Shown: positions 8,397 to 19,021, counted from the stretch's first letter. The stretch: DNA of 42,880 nucleotides from Candidatus Blackburnbacteria bacterium RIFCSPHIGHO2_01_FULL_43_15b (GCA_001816385.1 MHBW01000011.1:1-42880); one strand, 5' to 3'. Made by a program: numbers and translations. Notes: generated by a model not told the origin, from the letters alone.

Positions 8397-10058
8397 GTGC
8401 CGGCTCTTGCGGAACTTAGGCTAAGCAGGCGAACTTTGTTGGCTGTACCACTCTCTGCCGGAGTGGCTTCTATGGCATGTAGCAACCCAGAAAAGGCTGG
8501 AGTTCCTACTCCCAAACCCTCAGCCTCGCCAACCCCGGAGATAATTATTCCCAGCTTAAACAGTGAGACCTCCGGAAAAAGTTGGGTTATTCAAAAAGAT
8601 ACGGTCAGGCCTGCTCTGATCAGCGGCAACACGGTTTTCTACAACGACAAAGACGGATACGCAATCGCCATGGAAGCAAAAACCAGAAAACAGCTTTGGA
8701 AATCTCCAGAGACATGCGTTCTTGCTGCCGCAGACGAAAGTCGCGTGATCACAATTGATAACCAAAGCAACATTATCCTTAGGGCTGCAAATAATTTTAG
8801 AGAGGTTAAGAAAATTCCACCCCCTATACCCAACCTTCCCCAAGAAAGACTTAAGAATTTATATCCTGGAGGGTTAGTTCTGACTTCCACTTCATTAATT
8901 GTTCCCCACAAGGAAACAATCATGGGCACAAAGGATGGTTTTTCCGTTTATGGCAAACAGACCGGAGAAAAACTTTGGGGTTCTGATAGTAAAGACCATT
9001 TCGATTTCCTTGAGGCAGTGGATGGTAAAGTCATTGCGGGGTCCGAGGGGTTTATTTACATGCTCGACGAAAAATCAGGAGAGGAACTAGGTAAACTCCC
9101 TGCTTCCAAAAGCAACCGATGGGTATGGGAAATACACGATAACATACTGGTCACAGTCAAAAACTCCGAACCGGATCAATATAAAGCAATAGAATCAAGC
9201 GTCTACATCTGGGATCTTGGGCAGAGCAAACAAGTTACAACAGTGCAGCTTCGGTCAGGATATTATGATCAAACTTTGGACCGCCAAATAACAACCTGCC
9301 TAGACTTCTGTAAAGGTCTTGATACTGTTCACATATTTTCTCATCCCCCCTCCTACGGCAGCTCACCCGATAGCAAGGGTTACATTATTTTGGCTGAAGT
9401 CCCTTTGGGTTCAAAACCACCCAGCGGCTCCTACGGACATTTCTTTATGTTTCTTGACTACACCCCGCCAAGATACAGTATGAGCGAGGTTGAAAACTTT
9501 ACGGTGGTCTCCTCCAGAACCGTCTTTAGCACGAAAGAAGATATTGGAGTCTTAATTTACACAGATTCTTCATTTACCACTTTCCCATACCTGGAGCGCC
9601 CCACCAGAGAAGGTAGCCTGCCGCTCAGAAAGGAGGCAAGCGTCTACCGTTGGGAACCATTAACAACTTTTACCACCTATACCGAACTCGTGAATGTTCC
9701 ACTATTGGAATTGGTCGACAAAATCAACAACATCGTCATTGCTACAAGTTGTAACAAAAAACTAGGAGTGCAAGCCGACGGATCCCTAAAAATCTTCGGT
9801 CTTGCTCCCGAAAAAAATCGCTCCAGTTATGTTTGGGTATGGGATTCTGGCAGACGTGATCCTCTCGAAATTATTCCGTTCCCAGAAGACAACTCACTAA
9901 TAGTAATCGGTGAATCTATTATAAAAATTGACGCCACTACAGGAAAGCAAACTCAGCTTGTTGGATTCACAGGAGCACCGCCTAAGCATGTTCGATACAA
10001 AGAGGGTTCTATCTATGTTGAAACAAACGACGGCAGATTGTTCGCTTTCCACTTCTAA
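8397..10058 (+). CDS. Secreted PQQ/beta-propeller-like protein with RR signal and lipobox-like Cys
   Basis: N-terminus LRLSRRTLLAVPLSAGVASMAC; repeated propeller-like blades (VFYNDKDGYAIAMEAKTRKQLWKS; FSVYGKQTGEKLWGSD; FIYMLDEKSGEELGKL). Confidence 0.7.
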   Translation: MPALAELRLSRRTLLAVPLSAGVASMACSNPEKAGVPTPKPSASPTPEIIIPSLNSETSGKSWVIQKDTVRPALISGNTVFYNDKDGYAIAMEAKTRKQLWKSPETCVLAAADESRVITIDNQSNIILRAANNFREVKKIPPPIPNLPQERLKNLYPGGLVLTSTSLIVPHKETIMGTKDGFSVYGKQTGEKLWGSDSKDHFDFLEAVDGKVIAGSEGFIYMLDEKSGEELGKLPASKSNRWVWEIHDNILVTVKNSEPDQYKAIESSVYIWDLGQSKQVTTVQLRSGYYDQTLDRQITTCLDFCKGLDTVHIFSHPPSYGSSPDSKGYIILAEVPLGSKPPSGSYGHFFMFLDYTPPRYSMSEVENFTVVSSRTVFSTKEDIGVLIYTDSSFTTFPYLERPTREGSLPLRKEASVYRWEPLTTFTTYTELVNVPLLELVDKINNIVIATSCNKKLGVQADGSLKIFGLAPEKNRSSYVWVWDSGRRDPLEIIPFPEDNSLIVIGESIIKIDATTGKQTQLVGFTGAPPKHVRYKEGSIYVETNDGRLFAFHF

Positions 10059-10067
10059 ATACGCACC

Positions 10068-12443
10068 ATGCCTGCCCAATCCGAACTTACTCGCAGAGGT
10101 CTTATTAATAAAGCTTCCGGGCTTGTCCTTTTGCCCCAATTTCGTCCCGATTTTGCCACTTTAACTGAACAAAGTGAAACCCCATCAAATCCATTTTTGT
10201 TAGGCCAACAGGTCTCACTCGACTCGCGCGGTAAGGTTGTTGTTTCCAATCTTTTTACAGGCGTTGAAAGGCAACTCCAACTTCCCGTTGGAGATATTTT
10301 TGGCGTTCCCAAAATTTCACCAAATGGGGAAACAGCAGCGTTGTGGTGTGCAGAGCCCAGGGTGAGACGCTCGTCTCTTTTTCTGGCAAATCTTGCCAAC
10401 CCAAACGTACCCCCTGAAAAAATTTTCGAAAGCACAGGCAGCGACGAAACAGCATATATTCGGTGGTCACCAGACAGCCAATGGGTAAATGTTACCCACG
10501 GAACATCTAGAGAACCTGTCTGGAAACTGTTTTTTCTACCTGAGAAAAAGCAATACTGGGGCGAGTACTATTCAGGCGGCACAGTTACCTTCTCGCCAAA
10601 CGGCAGGTGGATGCTTGAAGCAAAAACCGAATGGCGAATGCTTTTTGACCTCCAGACAACAAACGTCACCCGGTGGAGACAACCTATGACAGGATCTCCT
10701 TTTGACACATGGTCACCGGACAGTTCTCGCGTAGCTTTTGTTACAACAGACGGAAGAGACAAAAACTTACTTTGCATAACCAATATAGAAGCTAACCAAT
10801 TGCAGGTCGTGGGGACCGGATCTACACCTTTTGGCTTTTCGCCCGACAATAGATTTTTCGTTTACCTCGAGTCTGACGTTCCTACCAGAGTTGCGATTTT
10901 TGATACAACTACGGGCAGAAAAGGAACGCTTGCAAACTTAAGCAACTTTTATCAAGGAGCCGAGGTTTTATTTCTCGATAACACCAGGTTTCGCATGGTT
11001 ACACACGAAGTCGTGGGTAACAACATGAGTCGACAGGATATGGCCGCAAGCAGTGTGGTCAACGCCGAGACAGGCCAGATAGAAGAGCAAAAAAGGATAA
11101 AGCTTGGCGACGATATAAGATTATTCAGCCGATACACTTTCCCGGATCCACCTCTTTTTACTAATTCAGATTGGATCAGTGGGGTTTCTCTAGGGGTTGA
11201 AAATCCAACTCTTTATGCAATTTCCCTAGAAACTGGCGACGTATTAAAAACTACTAACGTTACCTCCGTGGCCGCAGGTTACAGCGATACACAGCTATTC
11301 GTATTGCAACAACAAGCAGCAATTCGAACGCCAAAGGACATTGTCTATTTGCCCAAAAATGGGAAACTGTACCAATTGGCAGGCCAGGGAACAGCCCAAT
11401 TACTGCAAATTGATACTCCGGATAAAACAATTAATATACCACGTCACATCTTAGAATCTTTGCCCCAAGGCGAAACTCTTGGATTTGTCTTGGGAGATAT
11501 GGTTACCGCGGACGGAAAAACCTGGTGGTATCTTCGCAACAACAAGCGTTACCTAATAAGCAACCCGGATAAATTTATAGCCAACTTGCGCTTCGACAGA
11601 AGGAAGCATGTTGTTTCTGAGTGGGCACTTCAATCGGTTGAAGTGGGCGATGAATCTCACGAAGGAAAAGAATTTTTCCAGGATTATGACGGCATGTATA
11701 AGACAGCCCAACAAGACGGTGGAAGAATGATTTTATTTATCAGCGGATATGACACGAATAGCGAAAAACATGCGGGCACTTGGGATAAGTTAATGTCTTA
11801 CCTGGTCGTCAAAGGCTGGAAATATACCCAATATCTCAATGGCACATATAACGTTGAGGTTGATCCTTACACCCATCAAATTGTTCCTCGGAAGTATGAC
11901 GAAGAACATACTAAACGTTATCCTCCGGAGAATTCTCCAAGGTTTGACTGGCTGTTGACACGATACAAAATGCTGTTTCCTCGCACAAAATTTATTTTAG
12001 TCGGTCATAGCTTGGGCGGTTACATGGCCTTCCACCTTGCTCAACAACACATGGATGCGGTTGAAACTGTTATCACTCTTGATAGTCCGCTTAAAGGTCT
12101 TGATCGCACTTTGTGGAACGAGTACGCAGACGTCATTGCAGGCTCGCTTGGGAAAGATTGCGGAGAATATCTTGTTGCCTTAGGAGATAATCCAAACACT
12201 GTCCGGGAAGTGGAAATGCAGGCAATTAGGTTAACAGAAAACGGTGTGCGCTTGTTTACTTTTGCAAATGAAGATGATTGGTTTGTAAGGAAAGGAGTTG
12301 CGCTTCTTGACGGCTCGGTACAATCCCTTTGGCAATTGGGACATTTTCCTTTTGGCAATAGCGTCACCGAAATTTTTACAGGGCATGGACAAATTCTTCG
12401 GGATAGGGGTGTTATGCAAACTCTTGCCGCTATTCTAGCTTAA
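10068..12443 (+). CDS. TolB/WD40-like propeller fused to alpha/beta-hydrolase (lipase-like)
   Basis: Repeated WSPDS(Q/S) / FSPNGRW / FSPDNRF blades, then FILVGHSLGGYMAFHLAQQ nucleophile elbow; N-terminal TRRGLINKASGLVLL. Confidence 0.75.
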   Translation: MPAQSELTRRGLINKASGLVLLPQFRPDFATLTEQSETPSNPFLLGQQVSLDSRGKVVVSNLFTGVERQLQLPVGDIFGVPKISPNGETAALWCAEPRVRRSSLFLANLANPNVPPEKIFESTGSDETAYIRWSPDSQWVNVTHGTSREPVWKLFFLPEKKQYWGEYYSGGTVTFSPNGRWMLEAKTEWRMLFDLQTTNVTRWRQPMTGSPFDTWSPDSSRVAFVTTDGRDKNLLCITNIEANQLQVVGTGSTPFGFSPDNRFFVYLESDVPTRVAIFDTTTGRKGTLANLSNFYQGAEVLFLDNTRFRMVTHEVVGNNMSRQDMAASSVVNAETGQIEEQKRIKLGDDIRLFSRYTFPDPPLFTNSDWISGVSLGVENPTLYAISLETGDVLKTTNVTSVAAGYSDTQLFVLQQQAAIRTPKDIVYLPKNGKLYQLAGQGTAQLLQIDTPDKTINIPRHILESLPQGETLGFVLGDMVTADGKTWWYLRNNKRYLISNPDKFIANLRFDRRKHVVSEWALQSVEVGDESHEGKEFFQDYDGMYKTAQQDGGRMILFISGYDTNSEKHAGTWDKLMSYLVVKGWKYTQYLNGTYNVEVDPYTHQIVPRKYDEEHTKRYPPENSPRFDWLLTRYKMLFPRTKFILVGHSLGGYMAFHLAQQHMDAVETVITLDSPLKGLDRTLWNEYADVIAGSLGKDCGEYLVALGDNPNTVREVEMQAIRLTENGVRLFTFANEDDWFVRKGVALLDGSVQSLWQLGHFPFGNSVTEIFTGHGQILRDRGVMQTLAAILA

Positions 12444-13008
12444 GAAGTCCACACTAATTGTGCACCACTTAAAAGATCATTTGCACTTATTGCGCAATAT
12501 TGGTGCTCACATTAATCTCAGCAGTAGCCAACGTCCGTAAACCGAATTTTACCCAATCCAAAGCCACCCTGAGCTCAAGTGAAACGACGAACTTATGCGA
12601 AAATAGCACACGAACACTATTTTTACTCATCATTTTGTTTTTGCAGGTATTCTGGTACTCATGCTTGTATAAAGCACCACTTCTCGCATTGTGGCATTTT
12701 CTCAAGTACACAGCTTTACATCAAGAAGCTGTTTTTAGCTGACCGTGCTTTTGGCAGAAGAAAAGCATTCATCCACACCTAAAATCATGGTTTTCTGCTT
12801 TTTGATGATTAACCAAAATATGATTAGTGAACAGCCCAACAACAGCTCTTAGAGTTTTTGACAGGGCTTGCAGGGCATTTAAAGGGCCAGGATTGTAATT
12901 ACCCCATAATCAAACTTATCCACAACCGATAACAATAAATGTGTGTATCGTGCCTACAACTTTTCCCTTCACTCATTTTTCCTCCCCTCGTTTTTCCTCA
13001 CTCTATTC

Positions 13009-13052
13009 AGCCTTGACTGTTTTCCCGCGATCGCGGATTTATAGTCAAGGCT
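13009..13052. promoter_or_regulatory. GATC-centred palindrome downstream of paaX-like gene 1
   Basis: AGCCTTGACTGTTTTCCCGCGATCGCGGATTTATAGTCAAGGCT. Confidence 0.75.
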
Positions 13053-13076
13053 AATCGTAAAAAAGACTGACAAAAA

Positions 13077-13829
13077 TCAAATGGTGTTGAGAAGTTTAAG
13101 TGCAGGAACACGTGTCCAATCGGAAGGCAAAAATTCCTGGGGAAGCAGCGGATCGCCCGCTAGCGTTTGCATGAACAAACCATAGGCTTCCTTATAATGC
13201 TTATTGCCCCGCGCACGTTCCCCTTCTCTTAACTTTGATATAACCTCCAGATAACGTGAGTTAAGCTTATCAAGTTTCCAAACCTTCAAAGCAAGCCTTT
13301 TAAAATCCTTTTCCCAAAGTTTTTTGGCAGCCAAAACATAAACTACATCATCCAAACCTTGGGCTCTGAAAAATTCGCGAATATCCTCCTCAAAATGGTA
13401 AGGGCTAATCCAGATCGACTTTTGAAGCATGCCAAACCCCAACTCCGTGAGTTTAGCGCGCAAACGATCTCGGACTTTTTTATGCGTTTCGGGCACGTCA
13501 AATATGACCATCATAAAATTGCCATCCCACTTTCTGCCTGCCGCAGCCAGAAGCGGGAAAGTCCGCTTTACCTCTCCGCTCCCTTGATTCGTAAGCTCAA
13601 GATGTACCCGACCTTTTGAGTCTGTGACTCGGCTAATATTGCCAGTTGATAAGAGTCGAGAAACAGTGGAAACGTAGCTTTGCCTTTTATATCTTGCTGG
13701 CACGAAACCATACTGTGTTTCCATTATGGTAGGAATTAAGCCACCCAACAACCGAAATTCTTCCAGAGCTCCCCCGCTCAGAGCAGCTCCTAGCAATACG
13801 TAATCTTTTAACCTTAGTATTTTGCCCAT
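13077..13829 (-). CDS. PaaX-like transcriptional regulator (Cas2-like fold domain)
   Basis: GRKWDGNFMMVIFDVPETHKKVRDRLRAKLTELGFGMLQKSIWISPYHFEEDI. Confidence 0.75.
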   Translation of the reverse strand: MGKILRLKDYVLLGAALSGGALEEFRLLGGLIPTIMETQYGFVPARYKRQSYVSTVSRLLSTGNISRVTDSKGRVHLELTNQGSGEVKRTFPLLAAAGRKWDGNFMMVIFDVPETHKKVRDRLRAKLTELGFGMLQKSIWISPYHFEEDIREFFRAQGLDDVVYVLAAKKLWEKDFKRLALKVWKLDKLNSRYLEVISKLREGERARGNKHYKEAYGLFMQTLAGDPLLPQEFLPSDWTRVPALKLLNTI

Positions 13830-13838
13830 TTTTCTGTT

Positions 13839-13884
13839 TAGCCTTGACTATAAATCCGCGATCGCGGGTCTACAATCAAGGATA
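13839..13884. promoter_or_regulatory. GATC-centred palindrome upstream of paaX-like gene 1 (putative operator)
   Basis: TAGCCTTGACTATAAATCCGCGATCGCGGGTCTACAATCAAGGATA; 10 bp from the start codon. Confidence 0.7.
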
Positions 13885-13939
13885 GCGTGTGAAAATTGAG
13901 ACGTCAAGACGAAAAAAGGAAAAGGCCATTGAGGTGAGT

Positions 13940-14920
13940 TCAATTGGTCTTTTGGCGCAGTTTGGAGAGAAGAACTAACCAGGGGAAAACAAAAAGAGCT
14001 GTGGCTACCCTTCTAACACGCCCACGCTGGGTAACAAGCCGCCAAAGCCACTCAAATCCTGCAACACTTACCCCTTGGGGCACACGGGGTACAATACCCG
14101 CCGTATAATCAAAAGCTCCCCCGACAACCATTGCCACTCGCACATTAAGACTGCTAAGGTGCCTATGAACCCAAAACTCCTGCTTCGGGTGCCCAAAGGC
14201 AACAAACAAAAGATGTGGTTTAAATTTATTGATCCGCACTATGCATTCCTGCTCAATTTTCGCCTGGGCATTGTCTGCCGGCTCCCCCTTCCTGTTTAGC
14301 CACGGCCCGTTTTCATCTATAATTTTGAATTGACTGGAAACTGGAAAATGGAAACTGGAAGTCAGCTGCCGCGATGCAGCGCTTGCCACTCCCGGCTTTC
14401 CACCCAAGAGGCACACCCGCCACCCTTTTTGCGCTGCAATAGCCACAAGCTCTTCAAAAACCACTCTCCCGGCAACAACCTCACCTGCGCTAAACAACCA
14501 CTTGCGGTTAAAAAATACAGAAAAGACAATCCCCAGGCCTGTTTTTAACATGTCAACAAATTTTAAGCCGCGAATATCGCTTATTGGTGCGGAAATATAT
14601 TTTTGTGCCAGAATCACGCCTATCCCATCCGGTAGAGAAAGGCTTGCGCGCTGCAGTATACTGGCAAAGTAAGAGTCTTGTGCGCCAGCCACCAGAATCT
14701 CAGGATTTGGAGTAACAATAAACAACTTCTCTCCAGCCTCAGAACTTAAGAAACGTAAGATATCACTTAGCACTTCATCCTTGCGAGTGCTATCCACTGG
14801 AATATCCAATATTGGCACGACTTTACGGCCTTTTATAGAATTTTTATAGATAGTTTTTTGACCGTTAATAACCGTTAGTGGGGATTTACGCATGATTTCT
14901 CTGACCTTTCTGTTAACCAA
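13940..14920 (-). CDS. WecG/TagA/CpsF family glycosyltransferase
   Basis: FIVTPNPEILVAGAQD...SLSLPDGIGVILAQK...PHLLFVAFGHPKQEFWVHRH...VVGGAFDYTAGIVPRVPQ. Confidence 0.9.
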   Translation of the reverse strand: MVNRKVREIMRKSPLTVINGQKTIYKNSIKGRKVVPILDIPVDSTRKDEVLSDILRFLSSEAGEKLFIVTPNPEILVAGAQDSYFASILQRASLSLPDGIGVILAQKYISAPISDIRGLKFVDMLKTGLGIVFSVFFNRKWLFSAGEVVAGRVVFEELVAIAAQKGWRVCLLGGKPGVASAASRQLTSSFHFPVSSQFKIIDENGPWLNRKGEPADNAQAKIEQECIVRINKFKPHLLFVAFGHPKQEFWVHRHLSSLNVRVAMVVGGAFDYTAGIVPRVPQGVSVAGFEWLWRLVTQRGRVRRVATALFVFPWLVLLSKLRQKTN

Positions 14921-15373
14921 TGGTAAGGCAACTGTAAGAAAAGTGCAAAATTTTGTAGGTTTTGGATCTTTTGTGTAGACCTTTGTACATTTTCTATAGG
15001 TCTTTGCCTACTATAAATACTGCTCTCCCCTACCGTAGTGGAGCCTAGTTATTACAAGTCGGGTAATCATTTTTGTATGTTTTTATATCTTTTGTTTTTG
15101 TATACATATACACCTCAAGAATTTGATCTTAAGACATACCTAACTACTATATTTATCTACACACAAACTAGCTCAACCACTTGTTATTCCTACAAGACAC
15201 GAAAGATACGCGAATTATTCGCGGTTGCTTTTGGTAGGCTTAGCTATTCGTAAAGTATTATCAGCTTGTCTGCTGAGACGTTGTCGGACACCACTCATGA
15301 AAATTTTAGACTGACCACCTTACGTGTCTCCCTTATCGTGTCTTACTCGAACTGACAAATCTACTATTCTGTT

Positions 15374-15417
15374 GTAGTAGCAGAATTCATTCTGCGCGGA
15401 TTGAAATCCGCTACTAC
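15374..15417. repeat. Family B repeat, intact palindromic copy
   Basis: GTAGTAGC-AGAATTCATTCT-GCGC-GGATTGAAATCC-GCTACTAC. Confidence 0.85.
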
Positions 15418-15510
15418 ATAGAAGTCTATATCGTGCAGAATATCCCACTACCCAGATCCCCACTCACGAGTGGGGATCTACCCAACCACAGAATGCAAAA
15501 TCCGGGCAGC

Positions 15511-15608
15511 GTCATCGCGAGGAATGGTGAGCGTAGCCGAATCAGACGTGGCGATCTCTTGGTATAAAGATTGCTTCGCCCCGTTATAAGCAGTGTCTCG
15601 CAATGACA
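15511..15608. repeat. Family A repeat, gtcatcgcgaggaatggtgagcg... subtype
   Basis: Closely matches 27125-27205, which lies inside argS. Confidence 0.8.
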
Positions 15609-16149
15609 ATCATTTATTACATTAGTAACAAACTTGTTTATTCTTTTGCCCGGAAGAATTTTTGTGCCCAATTTTCGTGCTTTTCTTGACTTAATGCTGT
15701 AAAATCCTACACAACTCCTTTTTTGCTGTTGAAAAAAGTGCCAATACTGCCATCCTACTACGGGATACGATTCCTTCGCTATAACAGCGTTATTTAAGTA
15801 ATAGCTGCAACTTTCCACCAGCTTTTACACAATCGGGGTTAAAATTCGCCGCAAACATACTCTTGCGGTAAATATAGCCTCCTTGCTAGGTTGTTGCGGT
15901 AATACTTCGAAACGGTTTTCTTCCAACCTTCGGCTGTGCGGAAATCCAATATTAGGTTCAAGTTAAGTACTATAATTCACTTACAATTATGCGGAAATTA
16001 AAATCTAGCCTCGAAAAAGGCATAATTCTTGTGTAAACGGGTTTCTTAGGATCAACGTGGTATGGATTGATGGTGTAATAAGCTAGTTGTAGTCTGTTTT
16101 AACAATATAGATTCCTGCTTTCGCAGGAATGACAACACGGAAACCAGCT

Positions 16150-17157
16150 TTAGCGTTTAGCAATGCTTCGTTTGTATAGGTCTAAATTCTCTAATGCCGC
16201 ACCTGTCCCTTTGACCACACACAACAATGGATCTTCTGCCATGTGGGCTGGAACTCCTGTTTCTTCAACCATTAATCGGTCAAAATTGTTAAGCATACTT
16301 GTTCCGCCTGACATGGTTATGCCGCGTTCAATGATGTCTGATGCCAATTCCGGCGGAGTATCTTCCAAAACCCCCTTAACCGCACCAATAATCTGCAATA
16401 ACGTCGGCCTTATTGCCTCGGTAACTTCTGCTGCTGTCAAATTAATCGTTCTGGGCAAGCCCAAAACCTGATCTCGCCCAGAAACTTCCATTGTCGAAGA
16501 GCCATCTGGCGACTTTGTAGCCGATCCAATTCTTATCTTAACCAACTCTGCCGTCTGATCGCCAATTATCAAGTTATGTTTCTTACGGACATGGTTTGCT
16601 ATAGATTCATCTATTTTGTTACCCCCTACCCTTACAGATTTGTGAATAACAACACCGCCCAAACAAATAACTGCCGCTTCTGCCGAACCTCCTCCTATGT
16701 CCAAAATCATATGCCCCGAAGCGGCGGTGACCGGAATTTTGGCCCCAATGGCGGCAGCCAGCGGCTCATCAATCAAATAAGCAGTTCGGGCACCGGCTGA
16801 AAGCGTGGCGTCTAAGGCCGCGCGGCGCTCCACTTGCGTACAGCCGGCTGGCACGCAAACCATAACCTCCGGCCGCAAAAAAGAAAACCGCGGAGATACC
16901 TTGGCAATAAAATACCTCAGCATTGCCTCGGTTACTTGATAATCGGCGATAACTCCATCCCTCATCGGCCGCAAAGCGGTCAAGTTCTCAGGTGTTCGAC
17001 CAAGCATCCGCTTGGCTTCATTGCCAACAGCAATTACTCTATTTTCTTCAATAGAAACAGCAACAACCGTTGGTTCGTTAGCAGCCAATCCTTGCCCCGC
17101 TACCCAAACTAATGTATTTGCGGTACCCAAATCTATCGCTATTCGTTGACTTAACAT
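16150..17157 (-). CDS. mreB: Rod shape-determining protein MreB
   Basis: RIAIDLGTANTLVWV...LIDEPLAAAIGAKIPV...MILDIGGGSAEAAVI...GGTSMLNNFDRLMVEETGVP. Confidence 0.93.
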   Translation of the reverse strand: MLSQRIAIDLGTANTLVWVAGQGLAANEPTVVAVSIEENRVIAVGNEAKRMLGRTPENLTALRPMRDGVIADYQVTEAMLRYFIAKVSPRFSFLRPEVMVCVPAGCTQVERRAALDATLSAGARTAYLIDEPLAAAIGAKIPVTAASGHMILDIGGGSAEAAVICLGGVVIHKSVRVGGNKIDESIANHVRKKHNLIIGDQTAELVKIRIGSATKSPDGSSTMEVSGRDQVLGLPRTINLTAAEVTEAIRPTLLQIIGAVKGVLEDTPPELASDIIERGITMSGGTSMLNNFDRLMVEETGVPAHMAEDPLLCVVKGTGAALENLDLYKRSIAKR

Positions 17158-17386
17158 ATTAAAATCACAAATCTCAAGCACCAAGATACAAACAAGCACC
17201 AAATCTAAAAAAATTACAAACTGTTTGGAATTTGTATATTTGAAATTTGTTTGTTTCTTGGAATTTATTACTTCTGACTCTTATTTATATATTTAGACAC
17301 ATTATTTTAGCCAACCCTTACCTCAGGCAGTATAGCATTCTGGCAAACTACCACAACGCTAAAAATGGTATACTTTCTACAGAATC

Positions 17387-18658
17387 ATGATTAAGCTCCG
17401 CATTCTTATCTTATTAATCACCATCGCGTTCGTTGTCGGCGCCGGCTACCTTGTTTCTTTAATCGCCCGCGGCTATCGCTTTGATTCTCAGACATTAAAT
17501 TTGCGCCCGCGCGGACTTTTTGTCGTTACCTCAGTCCCCAACGGCGCCCAGGTTTTAATAAACGGCAAGCTGGAATCGGCAACTAACGCAACTATTTCCC
17601 TGCCGCCCGACTCATACGATATTCAGCTTAAAAAGGATGGCTATTTGGTTTGGCAAAAACACGTAATTATCAAAAAGGAGGAAGTAACCAAAATTGACGC
17701 CTATCTTTTCCCCGCCGCACCTTCCCTTTCATCTTTAACCTTTACAGGCGCGACAAAACCCATCCTTTCTCCCGATAAAACCAAACTTGTGTACGGCATC
17801 CCGGATAGCGACAAAACTGATCCTGATAAAGTTGGTATTTGGGTGATGGACTTAGCCGATCTGCCAATTGGCTTTTCTCGAGAGCCCAGAAAAATATCTG
17901 ATCTTGATCCCGCAGAGCTCGACTGGCAATGGTCGCCGGACTCAAGGCAGATACTCATCAAAAAGGATACAAACTACTACGTTCTGGATATCTCTTCCCA
18001 AACTTTCCTTATTTCCCTGATTCCATTGACGCCCGAAAAACTCTCAGCAACCCTTATTAAGTGGCAGCAGGACCTGGGTAAAAAAACGGATGAAAACATG
18101 CGCGATCTTCCCCCCCCACTTGCCCAAGTTTTAAAAGACGCTCTTCTTTCTTTCTCTCCTGACGGTAACAAAGTACTTTACACTGCATCAAACGATGCCA
18201 CAATCCCCAACGGGCTCGTTTCTCCTCTTCCCGGATCCTCAACGCAAAAAGAAGAACGTAATATTAAAAAAGGCAACACTTACGTTTATGATCTAAAAGA
18301 GGATAGAAGCTTCCTCATATATAGCGGCACGGTTGCACCCGAAGTCAACTTGATCAAAGAAGCCTCCGTCTCCGCCGCAGCCACGACATCAGATCAACCG
18401 AAAAACCGAGTACCCATAAACCGAAAACCGTCCGCTTTTATTCGTTGGTTCCCCACATCAAACCATCTCATACTAGCTGAAAATAACAAAATAGCCATCA
18501 TGGATTATGATGGCACAAACCAGCAAACAATTTATGCCGGCCCTTATTCTTATCCCTACGCTGTGCCCTTCCCCAACTCATCCAGGCTTTTGATTTTAAC
18601 GAATTTGGGTGCCGGTCAAGACATCATTGGCAACCTCTATGCCATTAGTCTCAAGTAG
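17387..18658 (+). CDS. Membrane-anchored PEGA-domain protein with propeller-like repeats
   Basis: N-terminal TM; GLFVVTSVPNGAQVLINGKLESATNATISLPPDSYDIQLKKDGYLVW (PEGA); WSPDSRQILI blade. Confidence 0.75.
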   Translation: MIKLRILILLITIAFVVGAGYLVSLIARGYRFDSQTLNLRPRGLFVVTSVPNGAQVLINGKLESATNATISLPPDSYDIQLKKDGYLVWQKHVIIKKEEVTKIDAYLFPAAPSLSSLTFTGATKPILSPDKTKLVYGIPDSDKTDPDKVGIWVMDLADLPIGFSREPRKISDLDPAELDWQWSPDSRQILIKKDTNYYVLDISSQTFLISLIPLTPEKLSATLIKWQQDLGKKTDENMRDLPPPLAQVLKDALLSFSPDGNKVLYTASNDATIPNGLVSPLPGSSTQKEERNIKKGNTYVYDLKEDRSFLIYSGTVAPEVNLIKEASVSAAATTSDQPKNRVPINRKPSAFIRWFPTSNHLILAENNKIAIMDYDGTNQQTIYAGPYSYPYAVPFPNSSRLLILTNLGAGQDIIGNLYAISLK

Positions 18659-18662
18659 CTTG

Positions 18663-18735
18663 CGCCGCTGGAAGGAGTCGAACCCTCAACCTTACCCTTA
18701 GGACGGGTCTGCTCTATCCTTTGAGCTACAGCGGC
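18663..18735 (-). tRNA. tRNA-Arg (anticodon CCU), CCA not encoded
   Basis: GCCGCTG-TA-GCTC..GAGC-A-GACCC GTCCTAA GGGTA..GAGGGTTCGACTCCTTC-CAGCGGC-G cloverleaf. Confidence 0.9.
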
Positions 18736-18953
18736 AAATTTAATTGTCGCAATTACTGAACGCAGTGCGAACCTACTTTGAACGAAACTGACCCGCCCCG
18801 CGGCTCCTCTTGACGGAGCAAGAGTACGGAGCCGCTCCCACCCCAGCCGCGCCTTCGGCGCGGTGAGCAGGCGGGCGAAAATTCCTTCCCCCCAACCCCC
18901 TTCCTTTTCGCCCGCCTGAATGCCTGCCCGCCAAAGTTTTAACGGCGGCGGGG

Positions 18954-18988
18954 ACGGCCAGAATTTTTTGCGAGCGGACGGCGGGACC
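18954..18988. repeat. Left copy of perfect 35-bp inverted repeat
   Basis: acggccagaattttttgcgagcggacggcgggacc; exact reverse complement at 22967-23001. Confidence 0.92.
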
Positions 18989-19021
18989 TCAAAATGGGTG
19001 GTAGGTGGGTCTAGAATAATA

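Noticed and set aside
12487-12782. Overlapping short ORFs between the lipase-like gene and paaX-like gene 1
   Set aside because: Mutually antisense, no motif or plausible start context.
13077-13829. Cas2-like fold of PaaX proteins as evidence for CRISPR adaptation
   Set aside because: No Cas1, no array; PaaX-type regulators are known to contain a Cas2-like domain.
15426-15818. 130-aa ORF in the 15-16 kb intergenic region
   Set aside because: Overlaps family A repeat and has no recognisable protein signal; most of 14.93-16.14 kb looks non-coding.
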